Shown: positions 15,522 through 24,449 of the stretch, one piece after another
Numbering within the stretch: position 1 is the stretch's first letter
How the letters are laid out: each line of letters begins with the position of its first letter
Assembly (NCBI RefSeq): GCF_042652185.1
Contig: NZ_JBHSIX010000005.1
Length of the DNA: 64,000 nucleotides
Strand: one strand, 5' to 3'
Source: Actinacidiphila fildesensis
GTDB taxonomy: Bacteria; Actinomycetota; Actinomycetes; Streptomycetales; Streptomycetaceae
The notes under the pieces: generated by a model
The model's database searches: none
What the model saw: the letters and a program-made list of their open reading frames with translations, nothing else
Told to the model about the DNA's origin: nothing
Made by a program: the position numbers and the translations under genes

Positions 15522-16919
15522 CTAGCGAAGGATCCCGGCGGAGCGGGCCGCCTTCAGCCAGGACGGGAACTCCTGCAGCAGACGGTCGTACAGCTCCTCG
15601 TCCGAGACCTTGTCGATGTCGTCCACGGCGAAGAAGCCGACGTTGTCGACCCGCCGGCCGGGCATGTTGTCGAACTTCTCCAGCACCCCGAAGTTGGCCC
15701 GGCCGAGACCGACGAACTGCCAGAACACCGGCTCCTCCACGGCCGCGCGCAGCTCCTGCTCGATCTCGGCGTTGCGGTACACCCCGCCGTCGGAGAAGAA
15801 CAGCACCAGGGTCGGCGCCTGCGCCGGGTTGTCGCGCACGAATCGGCGGACCTCGGCGATGACCTTCTGCTCCTCGTTCTGGATGCCGACTACGCGCATG
15901 TCGACTTGTCCCGGGCGCTGTCCCTTCGGCGGCTTCTTGCGGCCGAACAGGCTGATCTGGCCCACCCGTACATGGAGTTCGAGCCAGTCGGGCAGATCGC
16001 CGACGGTCAGGTCGGGCAGCCGGGCCGGGTGCGAGGCGAACGTCCAGGCTTGCATCTCGCCGTCGTCGTCGACCTGTGCGGCGACCGCGGCCATCCGCTC
16101 GACCACGCTGTGGACGGTGCCGCGCGAGTAGAGGCCGGCCATCGATCCCGAGGCGTCGAGGACCAGGATCACCCGGGCGACCACGCCTTCCGCACCGTGC
16201 TTGCGCAGGCTGACGGCGACCTGCTGCTTGCGCAGCGAGAGCCGCTTGCGCATGTCGACGGGCAGGTTCTCCTCGCCCTTGGTGAGCCGGGCGGGCATGG
16301 CCGGGGCGGCGGGCCCCGCCGGCGACGGCGGTGGCGGCGGCGGTACTACGGGCACGGGTGTCGGCGTCGCGGCCGCGGCCGCGGCCGGCGGCTCCTCGTC
16401 CACGCTGATCCCGAAGTCCTGCGCGAGGCCCGCGAGCCCCGACGCGTACCCCTGTCCCACCGCGCGGAACTTCCAGCCGTCCCCGCGCCGGTACAGCTCT
16501 CCGCCCAGGAAGGCGGTCTCGGTGGTGGCCGTCATGTCGAAGCGCGCCAGCTCGGCGTTGGTCGCCAGGTCGAGGAGCCGCAGTCGCAGCGCCGGGACCT
16601 GGCCGAACGTGCCACCGTCGGCGGACGCGCCCAGCAGGACGCGGTCGATGGCGGGCTCGATCCGGCCCAGGTCCACGTCGATCACGTCCTCGCCGGACGC
16701 CGCCGAGCCCACATGGCGCACCGCGCCCCTGGGGTGTTCCGGCTGGTTGTAGAAGACGAAGTCGGCGTCGGAACGCACCCGCCCCGCCTCCGTGAGCAGC
16801 AGCGCGGAAGCGTCGACGTCCGGCACGCCCGGGCCCGCGCCCCAGGTCAGCACGGCCCGGACGGCGGTGGCAGCAACGGGGACATTGGCGCCCTTACCGA
16901 GCGAAGGTGTCGAGGTCAC
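15522..16919 (-). CDS. TerD-domain protein fused to a von Willebrand factor A domain
   Basis: A 465-residue two-domain protein. Residues 1-170 form a TerD-like calcium-binding stress domain (SLGKGANVPV, VRSDADFVFYNQP, ARFDMTATTETAFLGGELYRR). A proline/alanine-rich linker follows at about 180-225. The C-terminal half is a vWA domain with the MIDAS motif DASGS in LVLDASGSMAG and the second-site segment VLFFSDGGVY. TerD proteins are linked to tellurite and phage/stress phenotypes; vWA domains mediate metal-dependent protein contacts. The start is taken as GTG at 16919, where TerD homology begins; the ribosome site is weak and the frame is open upstream. No other ter genes are nearby, so its role is uncertain. 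Confidence 0.82.
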   Translation of the reverse strand: MTSTPSLGKGANVPVAATAVRAVLTWGAGPGVPDVDASALLLTEAGRVRSDADFVFYNQPEHPRGAVRHVGSAASGEDVIDVDLGRIEPAIDRVLLGASADGGTFGQVPALRLRLLDLATNAELARFDMTATTETAFLGGELYRRGDGWKFRAVGQGYASGLAGLAQDFGISVDEEPPAAAAAATPTPVPVVPPPPPPSPAGPAAPAMPARLTKGEENLPVDMRKRLSLRKQQVAVSLRKHGAEGVVARVILVLDASGSMAGLYSRGTVHSVVERMAAVAAQVDDDGEMQAWTFASHPARLPDLTVGDLPDWLELHVRVGQISLFGRKKPPKGQRPGQVDMRVVGIQNEEQKVIAEVRRFVRDNPAQAPTLVLFFSDGGVYRNAEIEQELRAAVEEPVFWQFVGLGRANFGVLEKFDNMPGRRVDNVGFFAVDDIDKVSDEELYDRLLQEFPSWLKAARSAGILR

Positions 16920-16982
16920 GACGGCCAGTCTGCCGCACCGGCGGAAAAATTCACCGGAGCCCGTCGGCTCCCGGCGTAGCAG

Positions 16983-17010
16983 AGGGGGCGCCGCACCGGC
17001 GGCACCCCCT
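16983..17010. terminator. Hairpin terminator after the acyl-CoA dehydrogenase-like gene
   Basis: AGGGGGCGCCGC and GCGGCACCCCCT pair with one mismatch around an ACCG loop, 14 bp past the stop of the acyl-CoA dehydrogenase-like gene. Confidence 0.65.
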
Positions 17011-17023
17011 CGACCGATCGGTC

Positions 17024-18724
17024 CTACGGCTGCATCTCGTACGCGCCGGACAGTGCCTCGACCTGGGTCCAGACCCGGGCCGCGCGGCCGGCGTCCGAGA
17101 CCGGGCGGCGGATGTGGGCCAGCGCCCAGGCGGCCTGCTCGTCGGTGGTGGAGCTCTTGCCGTGCAGATCGGTGGCGTGGGTGGAGAAGTCGCGCACCAG
17201 GACGTCGAAGATCTCGTCCAGCAGGTCGGCGTCCAGGCCGGTCAGCTCGGCCTGCTCCAGCACCAGCTGGCCGTAGACGACCAGGGCGAACAGCTGGCCG
17301 ATCTCCAGCAGGAAGTCCAGGTCCTGCTGCTGCTCCTCGCTCGGCGCGTGGGTGCGGAGCAGGGTGCAGAGGCCGTCCGCCTGCTCGCGGAAGCGGGCCA
17401 CGTTGGGCAGGTGCGCGTGCGCGTCGTACGCGGTGCGCCAGTCGTGGAAGCGGATCGCGCCCAGGCCCCGGGCCGGGCCCTGCTGGAACAAAAAGGTGTC
17501 GTCGGCCGGGTCGAGACGGCTCGGCACGGCGGGGTACTCGGCCGGGGCGAACAGGTAGTTCGCCATGAACTTGAGGATCAGGGCGAGGTTGACGTGCACC
17601 GTGCCCTCCAGCTTCGGCAGGCCGCGGATGTCGCGCGCGGCCTTGTCGAAGTAGGTGTCCGTCTCGAAGCCCTTGGCCGCGATGACGTCCCACATCAGGT
17701 CGATGACCTTCTCGCCCTCGGTGGTGACCTTCATCTTGGTCATCGGGTTGAAGAGCAGGTAGCGGCGGTCCTCGGGCGAGGCGGAGCGGAAGTAGTCGAC
17801 GGCGCGGTCGCTGAACAGCTTCATCGCGGTGAGGCGGGTGTACGCGTCGGTCAGCTCGCGCCGCACGTGCGGGAAGTCGGTGACCTTCCGGCCGTACAGC
17901 ACCCGGTTGTCCGCGTGCGTGACGGCCTCGTACATCGCGTGCTCGCAGATGCCGATGGACGCGGTGCAGAGGTTGAACTTGCCGACGTTGACGGTGTTCA
18001 GCGCGGCGTCGAAGGCGGCCTTGCCGGTGTGCAGCACGTCCTCGGCGCGCACCGGGTAGCTGTCGAGGCGGAACTCGCTGACGTACATCTGCGAGTTCAC
18101 CACGTTCTTCACCAGGTGGTACGCCTCGTGCCGGCTGTCGGCGGCGAAGAAGACATAGCCCTCGGGACCCTCGATGTCCGAGCGGCGGCCGAAGACCGAG
18201 ACCAGGCCGGCGACGTTGCCGTTGCCGATGTAGTACTTGGAGCCGCTCGCGGTGAAGCCGCCCGCACCGTCCGGGGTGAGGATCATGTCGGTCGAGTAGA
18301 TGTCCGCGCCGTGCGTCCGCTCGGAGAGGCCGAAGGCCATGACGTGGCCCTCGGACAGGAGCTTCGCGGCGCGCTCCCGCACGGCCTCGTTCCCGCTCTG
18401 CCAGACCGGTCCCAGGCCCAGGATGGTGACCTGCCAGGTGTACCAGTAGCCCAGCCCGTAGAAGCCCAGGATCTCGTTCAGCTCGGCGATCCGCGCGGTG
18501 TCCCAGCGCTTCGAGTCGTCCGCGGAGGACGGGGTGAGGAACTCCGCGAAGAGCCCTTCCTTCGCCGCGAACTCCAGGAAGTCGCCGTACCAGGCGCGGT
18601 CGACGTAGGTGTCGATGAGTGCCTTCTTGCCGCGCGACTCGAACCAGTCGACGGTGGCGCGGAGCAGCTGTCGGGTGCGCTCGTCGAACTGTACGGGGTC
18701 GTAGGTACGCGGGTTGAAGAGCAT
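17024..18724 (-). CDS. Acyl-CoA dehydrogenase/oxidase family flavoprotein
   Basis: A 566-residue protein of the acyl-CoA dehydrogenase superfamily, longer than the 380-residue core. The flavin/substrate region MAFGLSERTHGADIYSTDM corresponds to the conserved LTEPxxGSD block, followed by SGSKYYIGNGNVA and the alpha-helical C-terminal domain. The extra C-terminal 100 or so residues are helical, as in acyl-CoA oxidases. ATG at 18724 is the only plausible start. It lies 22 bp downstream of a PadR regulator gene on the same strand, so it is probably the target of that regulator. The substrate is unknown. No electron-transfer flavoprotein genes are adjacent. Confidence 0.82.
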   Translation of the reverse strand: MLFNPRTYDPVQFDERTRQLLRATVDWFESRGKKALIDTYVDRAWYGDFLEFAAKEGLFAEFLTPSSADDSKRWDTARIAELNEILGFYGLGYWYTWQVTILGLGPVWQSGNEAVRERAAKLLSEGHVMAFGLSERTHGADIYSTDMILTPDGAGGFTASGSKYYIGNGNVAGLVSVFGRRSDIEGPEGYVFFAADSRHEAYHLVKNVVNSQMYVSEFRLDSYPVRAEDVLHTGKAAFDAALNTVNVGKFNLCTASIGICEHAMYEAVTHADNRVLYGRKVTDFPHVRRELTDAYTRLTAMKLFSDRAVDYFRSASPEDRRYLLFNPMTKMKVTTEGEKVIDLMWDVIAAKGFETDTYFDKAARDIRGLPKLEGTVHVNLALILKFMANYLFAPAEYPAVPSRLDPADDTFLFQQGPARGLGAIRFHDWRTAYDAHAHLPNVARFREQADGLCTLLRTHAPSEEQQQDLDFLLEIGQLFALVVYGQLVLEQAELTGLDADLLDEIFDVLVRDFSTHATDLHGKSSTTDEQAAWALAHIRRPVSDAGRAARVWTQVEALSGAYEMQP

Positions 18725-18746
18725 GTGGACTCCAGGGGAATGAGGG

Positions 18747-19298
18747 TCAGTTGGCGATGCGGTGGAGCGTGGCGAGCACGTCGTCCAGCCAGGCGAGGGT
18801 CATCCGCTCGTACTCGATGCCGCCGCGCAGCACCACGTGCTGCAGTTCCTGCTGGGCGGAGGGCGAGGTCAGGTCGGGAAAGTCGCGCCGCTCGCCGGTG
18901 AGGTAGCGGGCCAGCAGCGCGGCATGGCTCTCGCGGTGCCGCTCGACCTCGGAGATGAGTGAGGTCAGTGCGGCCTGGTCGTCGAAGGCGGCGGCGCGGA
19001 TCTTGACGGCGAGCTCGTGCCGGACGGTCTCCGGTTCGACGGGCTCGCGCAGCCAGGACGCCAGGGCGGCCCGGCCCGGCGCGGCGGCGGAGTACACCTT
19101 CTTGTCCGGGCGGCCGTCCTGGGCGACCTCCTCGACGGCGATCCAGCCGTCCGTCTCCATCCGCCGCAGCACCCGGTAGATCTGCTGGTGGGTGGCGGTC
19201 CAGAAACGGCCGATGGAACGGTCGAAGCGGCGCGCCAGCTCGTACCCGGAGCCGGGCTGCTCCAGCAGGGAGACGAGGATCGCGTGCTCTAGGGCCAT
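18747..19298 (-). CDS. PadR-family transcriptional regulator
   Basis: A 183-residue regulator. The N-terminal winged helix MALEHAILVSLLEQPGSGYE is diagnostic of PadR, with the recognition region FWTATHQQIYRVLRRMETDGW and wing KKVYSA. The C-terminal VirR-like helical dimerisation domain has a long helix around LISEVERHRESHAALL. It is the first gene of a two-gene unit with an acyl-CoA dehydrogenase-like enzyme. A perfect operator-like palindrome ATGCAAC-N2-GTTGCAT lies 12 bp upstream of its start, so autoregulation is very likely. PadR proteins usually respond to small aromatic or lipophilic ligands; the effector here is unknown. Confidence 0.9.
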   Translation of the reverse strand: MALEHAILVSLLEQPGSGYELARRFDRSIGRFWTATHQQIYRVLRRMETDGWIAVEEVAQDGRPDKKVYSAAAPGRAALASWLREPVEPETVRHELAVKIRAAAFDDQAALTSLISEVERHRESHAALLARYLTGERRDFPDLTSPSAQQELQHVVLRGGIEYERMTLAWLDDVLATLHRIAN

Positions 19299-19310
19299 AC
19301 CCGCATCCTG

Positions 19311-19330
19311 CTATGCAACGAGTTGCATAG
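19311..19330. promoter_or_regulatory. PadR operator palindrome
   Basis: CTATGCAAC-GA-GTTGCATAG is a perfect 9-bp inverted repeat starting 12 bp upstream of the padR start. It matches the ATGCAAC/GTTGCAT half-sites known for PadR operators. Confidence 0.75.
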
Positions 19331-20065
19331 GCAATGAGGCCCGGCCGGGTTGAGACACGGATCACGCGCCGCGGCCGGGCCGTCCGAGCAGGTGGTGGGC
19401 GCCGTGCGGCTGCACGGTACCGCCGGCTGCGCGGTCCCGCGCCAGGATGTTCGACGAGTTCGCACCGCTGGTCGACCCGATGCTCCGCGCGGAGATCCTG
19501 TGAAGGCTTCGGCCATCCATGAGCGGCCGGCCACGGAGTACGGCTCAGCGGTCATCACCAGCGGGTCGAGCTCTACGTTCGAGAAGCCCGCCCGAAGGTC
19601 GCCACGGATCTCGGCATCACGCCGAGGGAACTGGCCGGAACGCGCCGCCGCTTCGAGCTGATTCCGGGCGCCCGGACCAGGCTGACTGGGGCGACGAGCC
19701 GAATCCGGGACGAATCATGTGGTCCGCCGCGTGGCCGGTTCGCTTCGCGCTCGCTGCGGCAGCCGGGTCCGCGGCTTCGGCAGTGGCCACATGTGCGATG
19801 CCAGAAACCAGTAAATGCCTTGTACCACAGGCGAGTTCACGTCGTATCAGTTGGACTGGATGTGCCTGGGGCATGCCGGCAGCGGATATGCTCCTTGGCG
19901 GCGCGGTGAGTTGATCACAATACTCTCCGTTGTCGCCCTGCTGCCTGCCGTCGCAGTGATGGTCACACGTATGGGTCAGGTCGGTTGTGTGTGGCCGCCG
20001 GCAGCGACTGGTCCGAGGTGTAATCGCTGGGCCATCCCCCCACTTTCGATACCTTGAGGTTGCAG
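19331..20065. other. Gap with no intact gene; possible gene scraps
   Basis: About 735 bp between the PadR operator and the conservon. No gene with a credible start and ribosome site was found. Two short plus-strand stretches read like ends of decayed proteins: MFDEFAPLVDPMLRAEIL with a stop at about 19501, and VELYVREARPKVATDLGIT near 19565-19630. The 120 bp before the conservon are relatively AT-rich and probably carry its promoter, but no clear -35/-10 was chosen. Confidence 0.4.
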
Positions 20066-21568
20066 ATGGTTCGTGATCAATCGCCACCTGGGCAACGGCA
20101 ATCCTCCGCCCTCGCGCTGCTGCTTCCCGCGGTGGTCACCGCAGTGGTCGGGACCGTCGCCGTGTGCGTCGTTCCGGCTGAGGCACGTGTGTCGGTCGTC
20201 TGGTGCGCTGTGACGGCCACGTTGGCCGTCGCCGTCCTGGCGGCTGTCGCGGTGCGGCGCGGGAAGGTCATCGCCGAGCTGCGCAGGGACCACGCCGCAG
20301 CCGGCGAAGGCCTCGGACGCCGGCTGGCCGAGCAGGAGATCCAGACGCTGCGCCTGGCCGAAGAGCTGCTGCCGGAGGCCGTGGGCCGGCTGCAGAAGGG
20401 TGCGACGGTCGACGAGGCGCTGGACCTCGCGGGGCCCGTCAGGACCGAGCACCTCGCGGTGATGCGCTGGGTGCTGGAAACCGTGGATGCCGAAGAGGGT
20501 CTGCGGGAGTCCGCGCAACGCGCGTTCGTCAATATCGCCCGTCGGGTTCAAGCCATTGTGCACCAACAGGCGCACGCCACCCGGGAGATGCAGGAACGGC
20601 ACGGACAGGACCCCGAGGTCCTCGGCGATCTGATGCGTCTGGACCACGGCACCGCGCTGGTCGGACGCCTCGCCGACGGCATCGCCGTACTCGGCGGAGC
20701 GCGCTCCGGCCGGCAGTGGAGCAAGGCAGTCCCGTTGTACAACGTGCTGCGCGGGGCCATGTCGCGGATCCTGGACTATCAGCGGGTGGACCTGCAGGCG
20801 GTGACGCAGATTGCCCTCGTCGGTCCTGCGGTGGAGCCGGTCATCCACGCGTTGGCCGAGCTTCTCGACAACGCGACCCGGTATTCGCCACCGAACACGC
20901 GGGTGATTCTGACCGCATCGGAGGTGCAGTCCGGCATCGCCATCGAGATCGAGGACGGCGGTGTGAGCCTGAGCGAGGAGGCCCGGGAGCGCGCCGAGCG
21001 AATGCTGCGCGAGGCGCAGTCCGGGATCGACCTGAAGGACCTGGGTGAAACGCCGCGCCTCGGCCTGGCCGTGGTGGGACGCCTGGCGCAGGAGCACAAC
21101 CTGCAGGTCTCGCTGCGTCCCTCCGCCTATGGCGGCGTCCGCGCGGTGGTGATCGTTCCCACCGACCTCACGACGACTGCCCCGGTCACCCGCCCGGAGC
21201 TCGGAACCAAAGTCCCCTCAGCAGGAGGCCGGCATGCCGCCGCCGTCCCCGCCCTCTCGGTACGGAGACCGGCGCTCCCCTCGGCCCGGCCCCCGGTGAC
21301 CGGCCCGGTGAGGGCGACCGAAGCGGAGCCGGAATACGACCGGGCGCCGAACGGCCTGCCGCAGCGGCGCAGCCGCCGCACGGGCACCTCCGGGGGAGCG
21401 GCGTCCGCACGACACGCCCCGGCCGAGTCCGCACCGCCGCCTGCCGATCAGCCCGCGCCGCCCGGCCTGTGGCTGGCGGATTTCCAACGGGGTGTGTCCG
21501 GCGAGACGTCGGGCACCGGTTCTGATCATCACGTCAGTGACACGACGTCGTCGGATAGGGATGAATAG
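20066..21568 (+). CDS. cvnA: Conservon CvnA: membrane sensor-like ATP-binding protein
   Basis: A 500-residue histidine-kinase-like protein, first gene of a conservon. Two hydrophobic segments at the N terminus (about 16-35 and 43-62) anchor it in the membrane. A coiled-coil/dimerisation region follows and then a HATPase_c domain: HALAELLDNATRYSPPNTRV is the N box and IEIEDGGVSLSEEA the G1-like box. The C-terminal 150 residues are proline- and alanine-rich and disordered. The ATG at 20066 follows TTGAGG at correct spacing and is preferred over a TTG at 20054. In known conservons the CvnA-D proteins assemble at the membrane as a GTPase switch. The next gene starts 2 bp after the stop. Confidence 0.9.
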   Translation: MVRDQSPPGQRQSSALALLLPAVVTAVVGTVAVCVVPAEARVSVVWCAVTATLAVAVLAAVAVRRGKVIAELRRDHAAAGEGLGRRLAEQEIQTLRLAEELLPEAVGRLQKGATVDEALDLAGPVRTEHLAVMRWVLETVDAEEGLRESAQRAFVNIARRVQAIVHQQAHATREMQERHGQDPEVLGDLMRLDHGTALVGRLADGIAVLGGARSGRQWSKAVPLYNVLRGAMSRILDYQRVDLQAVTQIALVGPAVEPVIHALAELLDNATRYSPPNTRVILTASEVQSGIAIEIEDGGVSLSEEARERAERMLREAQSGIDLKDLGETPRLGLAVVGRLAQEHNLQVSLRPSAYGGVRAVVIVPTDLTTTAPVTRPELGTKVPSAGGRHAAAVPALSVRRPALPSARPPVTGPVRATEAEPEYDRAPNGLPQRRSRRTGTSGGAASARHAPAESAPPPADQPAPPGLWLADFQRGVSGETSGTGSDHHVSDTTSSDRDE

Positions 21569-21570
21569 CC

Positions 21571-21978
21571 GTGATTCAGCAGCGGGCCAACTTCGACTGG
21601 TTGCTCAAGGACCTCGCGGAAGGCGTTCCGCAGACCCGCCACGTGGTGGTTCTGTCGTCCGACGGCTTGTGCATGGCGCAGCACGGCACCGAAAGGGACA
21701 CCGCTGAGCGCCTCGCCGCGGCGTGCGCGGGTCTGCAGAGCCTTGCGGCCGCGGTCGCCGCGGAAGTCCCGCACAGTGACGGCCGGATGCGGATGGTCGT
21801 CATCGAGATCACCGGTGGCTTCTTCTACCTCATGGCCGCCGGCGAGCGGGCGTATCTGGCCGTGCTCGCCGACGAGGGAGTCGACGCGGGCTTGATGGGG
21901 CTTCGGATGCGTGACCTGGTGGCCCGCATCGGTGAGCACTTGAGCAGCCCGCCACGCAACGACGAGCAGCGCGCATGA
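21571..21978 (+). CDS. cvnB: Conservon CvnB: roadblock/LC7-domain protein
   Basis: A 135-residue roadblock/LC7 protein, the second conservon component, typically a scaffold or GTPase-activating factor for the CvnD GTPase. It shows the family start FDWLLKDLAEGVPQTRHVVVLSSDGL and the beta-strand MVVIEITGGFFYLMAAG. It begins at GTG 21571, two bases after the cvnA stop, and its stop overlaps the ATG of the next gene (ATGA), indicating coupled translation. Length and order match other conservons. Confidence 0.92.
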   Translation: MIQQRANFDWLLKDLAEGVPQTRHVVVLSSDGLCMAQHGTERDTAERLAAACAGLQSLAAAVAAEVPHSDGRMRMVVIEITGGFFYLMAAGERAYLAVLADEGVDAGLMGLRMRDLVARIGEHLSSPPRNDEQRA

Positions 21979-22334
21979 GCGAATCAGACCAAGATTGGGA
22001 TGAAGCAAGCCCCGAGCGGCTCTACGTCATCACCGGAGGGCGTAGTGGTCCGTCCGAGCACGTCGTCCTCGACCTGGTCACCCTGATCGTGTCGCGGTCA
22101 CCGCCGCAGCCGACGATGCAGCCCGAACATGTCGCCATCGTGCGCATGTGCAGTTCCCCGCTCTCGGTCGCGGAGATCTCCGCCTATCTGGAGCTGCCCT
22201 TCAGCGTGGTCACCGTACTGCTCGCCGACCTGCTGGCCGATGAACGGGTGGAGGCACGAAAGCCTGTTCCACCCGCCCTTCTTCCCGATGTTGAACTCTT
22301 GGAGGCGGTAATGCGTGGACTTCAGAAGCTCTGA
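21975..22334 (+). CDS. cvnC: Conservon CvnC: DUF742 protein
   Basis: A 119-residue DUF742 protein, the third conservon component. It shows the family pattern RLYVITGGRSGPSEHVVLDL, then PEHVAIVRMCSSPLSVAEIS with a winged-helix-like segment and LPFSVVTVLLADLLADERV. It starts 4 bases inside cvnB and overlaps the cvnD start by 20 bases. DUF742 proteins bind within the Cvn complex; no enzymatic activity is known. The long overlap with cvnD is normal for this operon type. Confidence 0.92.
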   Translation: MSESDQDWDEASPERLYVITGGRSGPSEHVVLDLVTLIVSRSPPQPTMQPEHVAIVRMCSSPLSVAEISAYLELPFSVVTVLLADLLADERVEARKPVPPALLPDVELLEAVMRGLQKL

Positions 22335-22935
22335 CACGCTCCCAGGGCCGCGGAGCGAGGACATACTGCCGTCGACTGCCGCCGCTGCGGTGAAGGTCGT
22401 GATCGTCGGTGGCTTCGGGGTCGGCAAGACAACCCTGGTCGGATCGGTGAGTGAGATCCGACCGCTGTCGACCGAGGAGACGATGACGCAGGCGGGCGTC
22501 GGTGTGGACGATGTCCACGGTGTCGAACAGAAGGCCGCCACCACCGTGGCGATGGACTTCGGCCGGATCACCCTCAACGAGCAACTCGTGCTGTACCTCT
22601 TCGGAACGCCCGGCCAGCAACGCTTCTGGTTCCTGTGGAACGGCCTGTTCGACGGGGCGCTCGGAGCCGTCGTCATGGTCGACACCCGACGTCTCGAAGT
22701 CAGTTTCGATGTGATCGGGCGGCTCGAAGAGCGCGGCGTTCCCTTCGTGGTCGCCATAAACACCTTCCCGGAGGCGCCTTCCTACCCCACGGAGGAACTG
22801 CGGTCCGCCCTGGACCTGCCCGGCAACGTTCCGATCGTCAACTGCGACGCCCGCGCGCGCACGTCGAGCCGGGACGTCCTGATGACGCTCATGCGCTACC
22901 TGCACTCCCTCACCGCGACCCCGGAGCACACGTGA
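22315..22935 (+). CDS. cvnD: Conservon CvnD: small Ras-like GTPase
   Basis: A 206-residue GTPase with P-loop GGFGVGKTTLVG near residue 33, effector/switch region RPLSTEETM, and switch II FGTPGQQRFWFLW. NTFP in VVAINTFPEA takes the place of the NKxD base-recognition motif, a typical feature of bacterial MglA/CvnD-like GTPases. GTG start at 22315, overlapping cvnC. It is the nucleotide switch of the conservon; by family knowledge it associates with CvnA at the membrane. The stop overlaps the P450 start by 4 bases. Confidence 0.93.
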   Translation: MDFRSSDTLPGPRSEDILPSTAAAAVKVVIVGGFGVGKTTLVGSVSEIRPLSTEETMTQAGVGVDDVHGVEQKAATTVAMDFGRITLNEQLVLYLFGTPGQQRFWFLWNGLFDGALGAVVMVDTRRLEVSFDVIGRLEERGVPFVVAINTFPEAPSYPTEELRSALDLPGNVPIVNCDARARTSSRDVLMTLMRYLHSLTATPEHT

Positions 22936-24404
22936 CCTCCCCTCACGCCGACGACACACGCGCCAACAGCTTCGCCACCCCACCCCCCGAGTGCCCGGCC
23001 CACTCCACGGGAGCGGTTGCCGGCCGGCGACGGCTCTACGGGCCGGAAGCCGACGCGGACCCGATGGCCCTGTACGAACAGCTGCGCAGCGAACACGGCT
23101 CCGTCGCGCCCGTTCTGCTGCACGGCGACGTCCCCGCCTGGCTGGTCCTGGGCCATCGCGAGAACGAGGAGGTCGCTCGTACTCCCTCGCGGTTCTCCCG
23201 TGACTCCCGCCGGTGGCTGGAGCTGCAGAAGGGCAACGTCGCGCTGGACTCACCGCTGCTCCCGATCGTCGCCTGGCAGCCCATGTGCTCCTTCGTCGAC
23301 GGCGAGGAGCACCAACGGCTGCGAGCCGCGGTCACCCAGAGCATGGAGCGCTTCGACGGCCGCGGAATCCGCCGCTATGTCAACCGCTTCGCCAACCAAC
23401 TGGTCGACACCTTCTGCTCCGACGGCCATGCCGACCTGGTGACGCGGTTCGCCGGGCACCTGCCGATGCTGGTCATGACGCAGCTGCTCGGTATGTCCGA
23501 CGACTACGGCCCGCGTCTGGTCGAGGCCGCTCAGGACATGATGAAGGGCTCGGAGACGGCCATCGCGAGCAACGACTACGTGGTGCGGACGCTCCAGGCA
23601 CTCGTAGCCCGCAAACGCGCCACACCAGGCAAGGACTTCGCCTCCTGGCTCATCGGCAATCCCGCGTCGCTCACCGACGACGAGGCCGTGGAACACCTGC
23701 GCCTCGTCCTCATCGCCGGCTACTCGACCACGGCCAACCTGATCGTGAACACCCTGCGCATGGTGCTCACCGACCGCCGGTTCCGAGCGTCGCTGGCCGG
23801 CCTCCAGATGACCATTCCCGACGCCCTGGAACAGTCGCTGTGGGACTCACCGCCCTTCACGGCCGTCTACGGTCGCTGGGCCACCGGTGACACGGAACTC
23901 GGCGGACAGCGCATCAAGAGTGGGGACATGCTGGTGCTCTGCCTCGCCGCCGGCAACGTCGACCCCGCGGTTCGCCCCGATCCGACCGTGCCGATGTACG
24001 GCAACCGTTCCCACCTCGCATTCAGTCGCGGGCCGCACGAGTGCCCGGGCCAGGACCTCGGCCGCGCCATCGCGGACACGGGAATCGACGCACTGCTCAC
24101 CCGGTTGCCCGACCTGGCATTGGCCGTCGACGAGGAGGAGTTGACGTGGACTCCTACCCTCCTGTCCCGAAACCTCGACGCGCTTCCGGTGACCTTCACC
24201 CCGCGCAGGCCCACTCAATCGGCGACGCCGGCGACGCCGTGGCCGACCACACCGCCCGCTCAGCGGACGCCGGCGACGGCCCAGGCTCCGACGAGGGCGG
24301 AGATGCTGCCCACCGCCCCGCCGATCCCCCTGCCGCCACAGCACGCGCCACAGCAGGGAACGCCCTGGTGGAGGGCGCTGACCCGCTGGCTTCGGAGTCG
24401 GTGA
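22932..24404 (+). CDS. cvnE: Conservon P450, CYP157-type, lacking ExxR
   Basis: A 490-residue cytochrome P450 translationally coupled to cvnD (GTGA overlap). The heme loop FSRGPHECPGQDLG gives thiolate C371 and the I-helix has AGYSTT. Where almost all P450s have K-helix ExxR, this protein reads EQSLW (E300-W304), so the conserved arginine is absent. This is the described signature of the CYP157 family in conservons. A 70-residue Pro/Thr/Ala-rich tail ending WWRALTRWLRSR extends beyond the normal P450 end and may contact membrane or partners. Its substrate is unknown; a terpene from the adjacent cyclase is an attractive but untested idea. Confidence 0.9.
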   Translation: MTSPHADDTRANSFATPPPECPAHSTGAVAGRRRLYGPEADADPMALYEQLRSEHGSVAPVLLHGDVPAWLVLGHRENEEVARTPSRFSRDSRRWLELQKGNVALDSPLLPIVAWQPMCSFVDGEEHQRLRAAVTQSMERFDGRGIRRYVNRFANQLVDTFCSDGHADLVTRFAGHLPMLVMTQLLGMSDDYGPRLVEAAQDMMKGSETAIASNDYVVRTLQALVARKRATPGKDFASWLIGNPASLTDDEAVEHLRLVLIAGYSTTANLIVNTLRMVLTDRRFRASLAGLQMTIPDALEQSLWDSPPFTAVYGRWATGDTELGGQRIKSGDMLVLCLAAGNVDPAVRPDPTVPMYGNRSHLAFSRGPHECPGQDLGRAIADTGIDALLTRLPDLALAVDEEELTWTPTLLSRNLDALPVTFTPRRPTQSATPATPWPTTPPAQRTPATAQAPTRAEMLPTAPPIPLPPQHAPQQGTPWWRALTRWLRSR

Positions 24405-24449
24405 CCTTCTCCGGGCGGTCTGCGCCGGACCGCATCTGAATCACTGCGG

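Noticed and set aside
24405..24449. Terminator between the conservon P450 and the terpene synthase
   Set aside because: GCGGTC and GACCGC give only a 6-bp stem, not stronger than background in this GC-rich DNA.
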